64,000 nucleotides of DNA from the NCBI GenBank assembly GCA_027475525.1, contig JAMWFC010000059.1, positions 682,001 through 746,000 of the forward strand. The letters run 5' to 3'. Shown one piece after another: positions 34,150 to 44,380 of the stretch. Origin of the DNA: Macrolepiota albuminosa (Eukaryota; Basidiomycota; Agaricomycetes; Agaricales; Agaricaceae). The translations under genes were made by a program, and so were the position numbers. Every line of letters begins with the position of its first letter. The stretch's first letter is position 1. The notes beneath the pieces were generated by a model. It did no database searches. It had not been told where the DNA came from and saw only the letters and a list, made by a program, of their open reading frames with translations.

Positions 34150-34350
34150 GTGAGAAGGCATACAATGCATTAAACGTTACATCATTCTTGGACAGGACGA
34201 AGATCCCAATGATTGTCTGCGGGGACTTCAACTCCGTCCCTGAGTCTGGTCTGTACGAATTTGTCTCGACAGGCCAGCTGGCCCCGGACCATGTTGACTT
34301 CCTAAGGCACAAATATGGCAAGTATACAACCGACTCTCTATTACAATGAC
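34150..34350 (+). pseudogene. CCR4: CCR4-type deadenylase (EEP nuclease) fragment
   Basis: One short frame gives KIPMIVCGDFNSVPESGLYE then FVSTGQLAPDHVDF and HKYGKYTTDSL, ending in a stop. The CGDFNSxPxSGxYE block is the signature of the endonuclease/exonuclease/phosphatase domain of CCR4 mRNA deadenylases. Only about 55 codons survive. The fragment is hemmed in by two solo Copia LTRs (ending 34102 and starting 34359), so the gene was broken up by insertions or deletions. Confidence 0.7.
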
Positions 34351-34358
34351 GGAGTGAG

Positions 34359-34722
34359 TGTTGGACGGTAACAACATCACCACGCATCATCACGTATGCC
34401 CACATTCATTATCACAAATATCACACAGACGCCACCACAACTGGCCACTGTCTTCCTTTGTTATCCTTATACACAATGATCCCATTGTCTTCTCACATAC
34501 ATATAAAAGACACGTACATACAGAACACTACCCTCAGTCGATTATAACGAGCTGAGGGTGAGTAAAACTTACAGTTACCATGGACACATACATTTACTGA
34601 CTGCACCGTAGAATAATCCTGTATTGTTCTATCTAGGTACAGTCCGAATATCAGTCGATTATAACGAGCTGAGGAATAATCCTGTATTGTTCTATCTAGG
34701 TCGTGAGGAACTGATTCTAATA
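34359..34722 (+). repeat. Solo Copia LTR with TSD GTGAG
   Basis: Starts TGTTGGACGG, ends ATTCTAATA (probably CTAACA originally) and is flanked by GTGAG at 34354-34358 and 34723-34727. It contains the hairpin ACCCTCAGTCGATTATAACG..GAGGGT and two copies of the tail AATAATCCTGTATTGTTC (34612 and 34675) around a second hairpin copy. The architecture matches the Copia family E LTR, but the tail and loop sequences differ. Confidence 0.85.
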
Positions 34723-34727
34723 GTGAG

Positions 34728-35709
34728 TATCTTCTGTCTAAGCCTAGCAAGGATCAATTTCTTTTGTCATTGACTGGCGGCACACTGTTATTCTGGTGCT
34801 GGCATCAGGGCCTTAGTTATCATTCTTCCTGGATTACCTGGTCTTACAATTCTACCTAAACCAAAGGGCAGACCCCACAAACAAATTTGACTGCCCTGGA
34901 GACCTTTGTTTGATCGTTCACAGGGTCTTTTTCTGTGAGTTCACGCTAATCTTGTAACTGTGGAGACTATATCCAAAGCTTCGGTCCTAGTCAGAAAGCA
35001 GTTTGAGGACTTAGTACAAAGAGTGGATCTAGTTTGTGTAACCGATTGGAGCGTACGGTAGCGCTCATTCTTCGGCAGCAGGAAGTCATATTTGAGGAAG
35101 GTCTGTCTCGATGGAGCAAAGTAAGAAACGAGTATCAAATACGTCGAGGTCGCCACTGCGACTGAATCGATCAATGCGCACTTTTCTGGCTCGGAAGTCT
35201 GATGGCATTCCTCCAAACACATAGAGGGCAGGCAGAACCACACTGGCCTGATATATGACGCTGCCAATATGTAATTTAGTTCTAGCATCAACGCCTTCAA
35301 GCGAAGTAAACAGGAAAATTTAGACTGTAACTTATCTCTCTTTAATTTGCTGTATTTTATTCTTCATCAGGCCTCTTCAAAGATGTCCCTTTTTATCTAT
35401 CCTTCGTCTAATTCGAATGTCTATTTCTAGAAACTTATACTCTCATAGATATATGTGAAGATGATTAATGCTGGTTGGACATCCGGATCCGCGATTCTTC
35501 GTGTCGAAGAAATCCTGTGTGCATCTCGCAAAGAGAAGTTGTAGATACTAAATACAATGCAACATTTGATCTACATTGATCGGACCGAGTTCACCATGGA
35601 GCTTAATGTCCTGGACTCCTACCTGCATAATGCCCAATGGACCATGGACTCAGGTAGAGAATTGAGCCCGAATTGAGCTTTGATGATAGGGAAGTGCGCA
35701 TCAAGTAAC
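34728..35709. other. Flanking DNA left of the nested elements, gene not recognised
   Basis: A 119-codon minus-strand frame (34941-35300) and a stretch in another minus frame reading VVLPALYVFGGMPSDFRARK are the only notable coding signals. Neither is convincingly assigned. This is probably part of the host locus into which the Copia family C element inserted. Confidence 0.35.
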
Positions 35710-35714
35710 GTATT

Positions 35715-35936
35715 TGTTAAAGCAAGTTACACGCAGCGGTTACAGACAGACACTAAATGAGTAGTGTGACAGCTAGTGTCATTGTACTTCAGAATGAATA
35801 TATATTTGACTGCATAGTTAACACATACCTAGTGTCGTTGTACTTCAGAATGAAGTGTACAACAACACCGGGAAGAAAATAATACTATGGTCACGTGCGC
35901 AAGGGCGCTTCTCATTATACCGGTAGGCATTCAACA
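35715..35936 (-). repeat. 3' LTR of Copia family C
   Basis: 222 bp. On the minus strand it starts TGTTGAATGCC and ends GCTTTAACA. It includes an inverted repeat GTGTCGTTGTAC/GTACAACGACAC (decayed by one base in this copy), preceded on the plus strand by a second copy of one arm. The purine-rich GGTGGGAG lies just upstream on the minus strand and could be the polypurine tract. Confidence 0.95.
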
Positions 35937-35969
35937 CTCCCACCTGATGAAGTGCCTGCAGCGTCACTG

Positions 35970-36351
35970 TGTAACGAAGTTACGGTGTTTGTGAGCTTAA
36001 GATCACACTGCACAGAATCAGACCAGTCTGGTCTATTGTCACTGTAGTGTAATACAAGAATATAAGCTGCTTAGTAAGCAGCAAGTGAAAACTATTTATA
36101 CTAATGTAAATAATAATAATATATTATAATAATAGAATATAAGCTGCTTAGTAAGCAGCAAGTGAAAACTATTTATACTAATGTAAATAATAATAATATA
36201 TTATAATAATATAATATATTATTATATATATATATATAATATAATATATATAATATAATATATATATATATATATATTAATATAATATATTATGGACTAC
36301 TAAAGTAAGTAAAAGCTATGTGGCCAACGCCACATAGCGGACTACGCTACA
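35970..36351 (-). repeat. 3' LTR of Gypsy family A, internally expanded
   Basis: Identical in outline to the 234-bp LTR at 58113-58346 but 382 bp long. A 77-bp segment starting TATAAGCTGCTTAGTAAGC is duplicated in tandem (36061 and 36138), followed by a long AT/TA microsatellite. The TATA box GTATAAATAG on the minus strand is therefore present twice. Outside the expansion I see a single substitution. A G-run (GATTGGGGG on the minus strand) borders it as possible polypurine tract. Confidence 0.9.
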
Positions 36352-36396
36352 CACCCCCCAATCAGACCGAGCTACGGTCTCAAGATAAGACGACGG

Positions 36397-39300
36397 TCAG
36401 GCCGTCGGTAAGTCAGAAACGGGGGCAATGGGAGAGTCCCCAGGCTCCCAGAATGGGTCGGTGGTTGCGTCGTCCATGTCATAGTCGAGGAGTTCATCCT
36501 CGGGTGCGGGCTCATAAGACGTGCCTGATGGCCCTGCTACGGGCAGGGAGTCATCATAGTTCTGGAGGGGGGACAATGTGAGAGTGGGGTCAATACTCGA
36601 CCCCGGAACAGGTGGGTGGGGTTCTGGAAGATCCCCAGTGTCGGACAGGTACTGGCACGTCCAGATCTCACGGGCATGAATGTCTTGCCCGATTAGGAGG
36701 TACATCCCCTTGGTGAGTGCGTTGTCGTAAGCATGACGACTGTCCTGCTGCTGGAGCATCAGGCGTTGGCGATCGTCAATGGTGGCCTCACGCCACCCAT
36801 CCCACTGAGCAATGGACTGGGGAGTCCCGTAATAGTCGAGGCGTTGCAGCCTCTTGTCGTCAATAGCGGCCGCCTCGTTGTAGAGCCAGCTGTCGCTGAA
36901 GAAGAGGTAGGCCAGGTAGGTGACCCCGTAGGTGTACGCATGGTCAGCCCAGCTGACCGGAATTTGGTTATGAAGAAGGACACGTAACACGTCCGAGGTG
37001 GTGAATACGGAAGCTGATGCTTCTGGGATGTCCACAGCCTGAGCCTTGAAGTTAGAGTCGTCGGCGTGGAGGGGCACAAACACTTGCCCCGTAGCCGCCT
37101 TGTACTCGGCCATGGCCTCCTTGTAGAGACCTGGCCTCGCAAAAACATAGGCCAGGTACTTGTGTACTGTGGTCTTGGAGGGGCGGCTGGCGCTGAGAGC
37201 ACGTACAAGTGCAAACCCGAACAGGCTGCGCCAATGAATGCGCATGGCACGGTCCATGGCCAGACCGGTCCATATGTTGGATGTCCCAGGACGTCCATAG
37301 AGAAGGGCATACAAGCCCAGGTAGTCCAAAAGCAAACGGTTGCTTTGGATCAGGGGGAGTGAGGCCAACGAAGGCAATTCTCCCTCCCTCTTTGCGGCGA
37401 TAGATCTGTGATGGCACAATCATTTGCAGGATATTCTCCCGCTCCTCTGGACTCACAAAGGGTACCGAGATGGTCCTATAGGGGACCTCCTCAAGTAAGT
37501 GAGACATGGCTCTGTCTTGGGCAGTAGGGTGGCAGTTTAGCACCACCCGTTTGAATTTGTTGAGCAAAAGATAGCCCAACTGACGCTGACAAATCGGCGT
37601 AAACTGGTTGTTCACCAGTGCATGAAGTCTGCAGACTTCTTGAGGACTGCAGGGAAACCCGCGAGGTGACACTTGGTACACCTTACTGTTGTGGGGCGTT
37701 GACACGGCGTTGCCCTCTTTATTAGCCTTGAAGGACCTGGCTGCGCGGGCTTCTTGCCTGACAAAGATAGTGTTGGTCACTGGCGACCAATAGAACTGAG
37801 GAGCTAACCCCGCACCAAAGAATGAGTTTTGGCGCTCGACAGTGTGATCACGGTAGATCACAACACCAAGCGCATCAGGGATGCGCCCAGTTTCGTCCTC
37901 GAGGAGGGCAGCTCCTCGTTTGGCGCTATCCTGCGCCCAGCGGTCCATCTTGGCCCGTCAATTGCTGTTGCGCCGTTCGCGTGCCATACGTTGTGCCGCC
38001 GTCTTGTGCAGCACAGGGGATTCCATGCGAGCCTCTTCAGGCTCCTCATACCAATCGTCATTGGAGGGCGGGGATGGCAGCCTCTCCGGGACAGACTTGT
38101 CAGAACATGGGTCCATTGCCCACACACACCGCGGGAATTGGGCTGGCAGGCCCTCTACCAGTATTGCGGGTAAGAAGGGGATGTTAGCCCCGGGGGCCCC
38201 TTTCAGGGCATCCTCAGGGAAGTGCACGTTGACATATGCATGCCCTTCCGGGTTCTTACCCCGACGATCTTTTTGGGGTTGTGAGGCCTTAGCCTCAGTG
38301 GGGCGTGTACTCACATCCCTGGAACTCTGCTCCCCAGAGTGTGTGGTGGATACCACGGATAATGGTCGCGAAGATGCGACCTCAGATGCGCCGCTGGCAA
38401 GGCGCTGGATGAGCCAGGGGGTGGCTGGAGCAGGGACATCCTCATAGGGAAGGATGTCATGTCCTAGTCCGGCCTCCTGGCCGGAAGCAACAACGCTCAA
38501 CTGAATTGAGTGGGAGGGCGCGTCCTCCACTCCTTGCCGACGCGCCCTTTTGCTGGAGTTGGTGTCCCGACTCGGGGGTGTAGTCTGCCGCTTATGAGCG
38601 GCCGATAGGGCAAGAAAATCAGTTTTGCGCTGGGCGTGCATATGATCCATGTCGTCCATCATCCAGCTGATGAGGACGACTGCCTCTGCGTCGTGGAGGT
38701 ATGATGAGTCTGCGGGTACATTGTACCCGTTGTCTCCCAGGCGTTGAAGAAGGGTAGCCAGGACTAAGTCCTGGTTGAGACTGGGCTCGACAGCCCGTGC
38801 TTTTCCTTTGTCGCATCGAGGACGCGACTCTTCTTCTGAGCTGGGCTCGGATTGGTGCGGCATCTTGAGCCGCTGTAGCAAGGAGAGCTTGGCCAGGCTC
38901 TCTGTCGGCGCATCAGCCGATGAACTGATGCTTGGTTCTGTATTGGGGGTTTCTGTACTCCCAATGGCCGTGGAGGACTGCACGAGGGATGCTTGGCGTC
39001 CCTCTAGATTGTCGCCTTGTACTGTGGTTGACAGGGAAATAGCCCTGCCTCATACGAGGCATCGTACTGGGGCATTGCGCCCCACGCCCCCATCCAAGCC
39101 GGGGGATACGGCATCATTACGGGCACACCACCCATGCCAGGGTAGTGCGCCGGGGCGGTAAACTGGGGCAAATGGTGTGCGCCCATAGCCCCTCTCACCA
39201 TAGCGGGGGCAAACTGCCCCCATCCTGGCGCTGCTTGGGGGCTGACTAGCCCCCCGTAGGCCTGTTGCTGAGACTGGCCCTCTGCGTGATGTGGCGCATA

Positions 39301-39581
39301 AGCGCCCGCTACTGGTTGTTGGGGCTGATAGCCGCCCACAGGTACGTTCTGGGGCATGAAGTTGCCCTGCATGGGTTGGTGTGGCGGATAGCCACTGATC
39401 ACCGGCTGCTGCGGCGAGTACGCCGCTGGTTGTTGCTGCTGCTGTGGGAAGCCCACAGGCTGTTGCGATTGTCCCCACTGGGGGAGCCATCTGCCCCCCC
39501 CCCTTCAGCCGACGGTAAGACCGACGGCGCAAACTCAAATCGCTGCTGCTGTTCAACGGGGTCCACGGGCATCTTGTCCAT
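36397..39581 (-). pseudogene. Third gene of Gypsy family A, function unknown
   Basis: It starts MDKMPVDPVEQQQRFEF (ATG 39581). A C10 run (39494-39503) disturbs the frame, then a Gln/Pro/Gly/Tyr-rich part follows (39456-39004). After a second shift comes a charged region (38983-37958) with KMPHQSEPSSEEESRPRCDK, a TGA at 37958, and then the conserved core: ETGRIPDALGVVIYRD, FFGAGLAPQFYWSPVTNTIF, a frameshift near 37320, RIHWRSLFGFALVRALS, ARPGLYKEAM, WADHAYTYGVTYLAYLFFSD and RLDYYGTPQSIAQWDGW. No transmembrane segment, signal peptide or enzyme motif is visible, so it is not an envelope. It is homologous to 48110-50965 in the inner element. It lies between pol and the 3' LTR. Confidence 0.8.
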
Positions 39582-39668
39582 GGTTGGGGAAAGAAAGCGA
39601 AAAAGAAATTTCGCTTTTTAAGGCGTGTTTCAGCCACAGCTGCTGACCAACTCAGCCAAGCCGTGATT

Positions 39669-39772
39669 GGCACTGCTGATCAAATTAAGCGCCAGCATGC
39701 TTACTCAATTGATGTGCCACAATCGGCACTGCCGATCAAATTAAGCGCCGGCATGCTTACTCAATTGATGTG
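39669..39772 (+). repeat. 56-bp period direct duplication at the end of the family A pol
   Basis: GGCACTGCTGATCAAATTAAGCG at 39669 recurs as GGCACTGCCGATCAAATTAAGCG at 39725, with the following ATGCTTACTCAATTGATGTG. It overlaps the pol stop codon (39741) and the leader of the third gene. Confidence 0.9.
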
Positions 39773-40322
39773 GGCGCTTAACGCCCTTTAACTCCAAATA
39801 ACGGTCAAGTGCCGCCAACTTGGAGCAATGGGAGTGCGGCTCCCATGTTGTGTCCCCCAGGGACCAACGTACTTCAAACTCGAGCGTGTTACGCTCAGTC
39901 CACCGGTGCCCAATTATGCACTCGACGAACCATTCGTCATCGTCTCGAGCCCCAAAATCATAGGGGCCCGGGGTTGCCCTGTTAGGGAACAGCGCATCGT
40001 CAGATGCGCTGTAAGGTCGCAACAGCGACACATGAAACTTAGGAATGATGTGTCGTTCCTGTAATGCCAGAGGCAGCTCCAACACGTAGTTGGAGGTACT
40101 TGGCTCTGCGTCTAGAACGCGGTATGGGCCTACCCATTTCGGGCAGAGTTTACTTGCTCGTCCCTTTGGGAGCCTCAGATTATGTGTTGATAGGTATACC
40201 AATGCTCCTACAGCTATTGGCGGGTCTTTTTGCCTATGGTGATTGGCATTTTTCGCCTGGAAGACTTGTGCCTCTATGATGGCGTCATGCGCCGCCGCGA
40301 TGTTCTCCAGGGCCTGCCTGGC
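39741..40322 (-). pseudogene. Gypsy family A pol, 3' part (integrase end and chromodomain)
   Basis: Continuation of the pol that breaks off at 51350. Joining the two sides and keeping one copy of the CTGGT duplication restores FTRQALENIAAAHDA in frame, as in the inner element (FAQQALANLANAHDA). It encodes the integrase C-terminal region (LVYLSTHNLRLPKGRASKLC; NYVLELPLALQERHIIPKFH) and a chromodomain (ECIIGHRWTERNTLEFEVRW, GDTTWEPHSHC). It ends with TAA at 39741. Confidence 0.9.
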
Positions 40323-40514
40323 TGTAACAGATAATACTTAGTTAGTTAATTAATATACACTTATATTAATTAATTATTATTACTCTACATACATGCTGGC
40401 TGCCTTACATAAGGCAGCCAATTTTACTGTCATACTCGTAGTACTAGAATCGAATATCAATCTGGTTCTGTTGGTGTGACCGTAAGGCTAAATCTTATAC
40501 TTGACATTGTTTCA
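40323..40514 (+). repeat. 5' LTR of Gypsy family B
   Basis: 192 bp, TGTAACAGATAATACTTAG to CATTGTTTCA. It contains the short inverted repeat GCTGGCTGCC..GGCAGCC. Only two differences from the 3' copy. Confidence 0.97.
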
Positions 40515-40663
40515 CTTTTTTGAACCTTTCGGGTTCAATTCTGATACTACGGACAAGACTACGGGTCTAGACTGATAGCCTAGACTGTGATTGCATCGAA
40601 CAGTGTATCAACTTCTTTGACGCACGCTTCCGGGTAAAACGAGACGTAGCAACACTTGATTGG
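40515..40663 (+). promoter_or_regulatory. Gypsy family B leader with unusual primer region
   Basis: Directly after the LTR comes CTTTTTTGAACCTTTCGGGTTCAA, whose TTGAACC and GGTTCAA arms form a hairpin. The usual TGG that pairs with the CCA end of a tRNA is missing. In family A the corresponding leader reads TTTTTTTGAATCC, followed by GCTAGG..CCTAGC, another hairpin. Primer use is therefore unclear. Confidence 0.5.
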
Positions 40664-43150
40664 ATGGAGACCAATCAATCTACTGAACCGACACGCGATG
40701 GTGAGACCATCGACCAGTCGTTGGCATATCCTCAATCTGCGGTGACTGACCCGGGTCGTCCCGGGTCAGAATATACAGAGGCCGAGCCTTCCCGGCAGCC
40801 TCAGGGAATGCCAGGAGGGACGCAATGGAGTGAAGTGCGGCCGACAGCTGCGCCAAGCGGTGCAGCGAGACCAGGGGCAAGTGTGGAAGACCTGGAACAG
40901 CAGTTCGGCAGGGATCATGAATCTTCCATGCAGACTGGGAGGTCAGGGCGGCAATCCCAGAGCAGGAGTAGTGCTCAGGGACCTATCGAAGGTCGCAGAC
41001 CTTCGTCGTACTTTCTGGGGAAGATGCCGAGGCAAGAGGCGGGCAGTTGGAGAGTTCCAACTGAATCCACTCCCATGACGCAACGTCAGCAGGGAGCCGG
41101 AGTGCCGCAGGAAACGACAATTCCTGAGCAAAGAACGCCGGCAGTACATTGGGAAGATGAAACGTCTGACGACGAAGAGAGTGGACGGAGTGAGTCCACC
41201 CTTCAGGTTCAGTGTGCTATGCTATGGAAGAGATACCCTAGCATTACAAAGGATACCACGCGTGCTCGACTAGGACTGTATGTACTGAAGCACATACGGT
41301 TGATACAGGCTAGAGGTGAAAATGTACCTCAGTTGAATACTGTTGAATACATTACATTGTACGTTCAGATTCTTGAGCTGGAAGCCCAAGCATATATGTA
41401 TCGCAAGGCTAATCGAGGATCAGCTGCCTCGACTCCAGAGGGGGCAAACTTGATCCCGAATATACCCCCGGTGGCAAAGCCAGAGTTGTCTCCCCATCTG
41501 GAAGAGGCAATGAGCAATATATATGCTCCCCAGCAAGCAGGAGAGTCTGACGAGCAGTTCGCTGCCAGGTTCGCTGCAGCACAAAGACAGAATGTATTCA
41601 GAGGTCAGCGAAGGAGACCTCTGTCGACAACTGAATCGGTGTCTACCATACCTGTGGTAGATAGCAACCTACACGAAGCGGGGGAGCCAAGGCACCCTCA
41701 CACAAAACAGGAATCAGTGGAGAATGTTCCACTGACAAATCAAGTGCCGTTGGCTGATAAGTTTGCGGAGAGAGTAGCTTATCAGCGCATGCGGAACCAA
41801 GACCTGAAGCGCCAGGGGCACTCCTGGATAGACGACCAGGGAATTGTATTCGATGGGATAACGCCCATTGACGAGATGAGAAGGCAATATGTCCAACGGA
41901 CACGACAGCCTGACACCAGGAGAGGGGATCCGCCCACGGCGGATCCGAGCCGAGGCCCTGGAAAGCAGGTGATAGAAGAGCTAGGGGGACAGGAGAGCCC
42001 CCTGCATTGGAAGGGTGCAGAGAAAGTGCACTACACAGGTCACCGACCTGTACGTGCATTTTCCGTGGTACCTCCAGCGGAAGGTAGAAATAAAACGCCT
42101 GGAATAACTGAGGCGACAAAGGTGTATACTGAGAATATGCACCAGCGCCTCAGTAGTATAATTGACGATGCGGTAGGCGTAGCATTACGCCTGCCCGAAG
42201 GCATCAAACCGCGTAAGGTGGAGTCAAAACACATCCAACCGTACAGAGGGGAGTCCAAGTTTAGCGACTTGGAAAATTGGACGATGGATGTGTGCAACCA
42301 TCTGGCAGTATGCCAGTATGGGGGGGATCATCTGGATCGAGAACGTGTGTTCGTGCTTTCGGAGTTCCTGGACGGACCAGCCAAAGCCTGGTTCCGCCAT
42401 CATGTCTTGCACTACAATCGTGCACGACAGCAATGGACGTTCAAGGATGTAATCCTTGAATTATATAACCGGTTCGTGAGTGCATCCACCATGCAGGATG
42501 CTCGGGAGGCGTTCATTGCAACCTCCTACACCGAACGATTAGGTGTTCAAGGTTTCTATGATACCTTGATAGACCACGCACAGAATATGTCTATTTACCC
42601 AGATAACTGGGTAATGATTGATACCTTCCTGCGGGGAATACCTGACGCAATGAGAGAGTCCCTCATTTGTGATGACGGACTATCGCCCGAAGTAAATACC
42701 GTCGAGGAATTCGTAGCACATGCATTGCGCTACGAGCAAGCCCACAAAATAGCGCGACACTTTGGGCTACATAGCTCAAAGGTTCGATCGGTAAACAAGG
42801 CCGAGCCTCGGAAGGTAGGCACCTTCTGGGCTCGTCGAAAGGAGATGGTGGGCAATACAAACCCGAGGTTCGTGGTAAGAGCAGCACCTCGGCAAGACCG
42901 ACGCTTCCGGAGCGACCGGCCGGGGGACCGTAGGGATGCACCGGCACAGGATGCTCAGAGAGGTCCGCGCTGAGAGGGTGTTCGACCGCATCAGGCTGCT
43001 GGTGAGGCCAAATTGCCGACACCGACTGGGCCACCGAAGTATGAAGCAGCTCGCCCTTTCGTGGCGAGTAAGTGCTTCAAATGTGGTCAGCCTGGGCATT
43101 TTGCGAATGCATGCCCAGTGGGTGGTGGAAAGCCTATGGGTAAGCCACGT
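40664..43150 (+). CDS. Gypsy family B gag
   Basis: Starts METNQSTEPTRDGETIDQSL, with a disordered N-terminal half and a stretch matching family A (VAYQRMRNQDLKRQGHSWID; GITPIDEMRRQY). The retrotransposon gag core follows: HIQPYRGESKFSDLENWTMD; WFRHHVLHYNRARQQWTFKD; LYNRFVSASTMQDAREAF; TFLRGIPDAMRESL. An in-frame TGA at 42971 precedes the CCHC zinc knuckle CFKCGQPGHFANAC (near 43075-43115) in the same frame. The TGA is probably a former CGA. Gag assembles the virus-like particle and binds RNA. If unsuppressed the TGA would remove the knuckle and everything downstream. Confidence 0.9.
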
Positions 43151-44380
43151 GCCTATGTACGGGCGGCGCACACTGCTATCCCGGATGCTGAAGGGATAGA
43201 CTCCGGGAATGAACCTGATATGGAAGACGATGAGGTGGAGAACCTCATACCTGATGCACCAGAGGATGAAAACGCCTCTGTGGTGGAGGAGTTGTCGGAT
43301 GATGAATACGTGGAGGTTGACGTATACGACAACAATTATTACGCCCGGGAGTCAGACTCAGAGTTCATGGGAGCTCTGACGGACTACCTGGCCAGCGCAT
43401 TAGACCGTCCCATTGGAGCAGCCAATGTTAAGGTGTATAAGGTACACCTTCGCAAGGCTCCAGAGAAGCTGGTGAGACCGGTGTTGAAGCGCGAGGATAA
43501 GGAGTGCCTGGCGTCGTACGTTGAGGTGAATGGCCACAAGGCATGGACATTGTGGGATTCAGGTAGTACGACTACTGGAGTGACACCCCAGTTTTGCCAA
43601 GTGCACGATATTTCTGTCAGTGAGTTGAAGGAGCCACTACTCCTTCAATTGGGTACTGTGGGCAGCCGAGCTGCGGTACAGTTTGGTACGCAGGCGAATA
43701 TCGTCTGTGCGAAATCAAGGACAAGGGAGTACCTTGATGTGGCGAACTTTGATCGTTACGACATGATTATAGGCACGCCGTATATGAGGAAGCACAACGT
43801 TCTGCTGAACTTCAAGAAGAATGAGATAGTGGTGGATGGCACCACCATCCCTGCAGTGCGAGTGACCATAGATAATGGAGATGGACGTCTCCATCGACAC
43901 CGCGCCACAGAGAAGAAGGTGCTAGTCAGGCGACACTGACTAGACGGAGGCAAGAAAGTGCCTACGGTTGAGGATGGAGAGGATGAAGAGCAAGCCCGTG
44001 TGAGCTTGCCCATGGATAGTCCGGCAGTGTTGATGCTGGAAAGCGAAGCTGTAGAGTACGAACGTACTCTGAAGAGGGGGGAGAGCCCCGAGATGAAGGA
44101 GATGAAGTGTGAAAAGCAGAGTAAGTCTGAGGACAAGCGGCCTCAGCATGCGGCAAGCACAGAGTGCCAACCGACGTCGTCGCAAGTGAAGGTTGAGGAC
44201 TTGGTAACAGATGACGACGATCAACGACTGATGGAGGATGAGGCGTCCTCCACACATACGAATCGGTCAATCTGGGATCGACCAGTACCTCATCCCACAT
44301 TTGAATGGGCATTTGATCCACGAATGCCTGCTGAGTGGAATGACCTAGTGGCGTCGATGTATGCGTGGAATGGACCATGA
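43151..44380 (+). CDS. Gypsy family B aspartic protease and linker
   Basis: Same frame as gag. An acidic linker leads to the retropepsin: YVEVNGHKAWTLWDSGSTTT with the catalytic DSGS box near 43555, LQLGTVGSRAAVQFGTQANI, YDMIIGTPYMRKHNVLLNF. In-frame TGA codons at 43937 and 44378 separate it from pol. Between them is an acidic linker (EDGEDEEQARVSLPMD; CQPTSSQVKVEDLVTDDDDQ) that aligns with the corresponding linker of family A (VCPPTSSQVKLEDLKDS). The protease cleaves the polyprotein. Confidence 0.88.

Noticed and set aside
34941..35300. 119-codon minus-strand frame as a gene
   Set aside because: No recognisable motif, and an equally plausible reading exists in another frame (YVFGGMPSDF), so no product is called.
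36183..36300. AT-rich dinucleotide array as an origin or centromeric feature
   Set aside because: It lies inside an LTR and is a local microsatellite expansion absent from the partner LTR.
40515..40560. tRNA gene fragment in the Gypsy B leader (GGTTCAATTC resembles a T-loop)
   Set aside because: No acceptor stem, D-arm or anticodon arm surrounds it; the match is short and explained by the hairpin.
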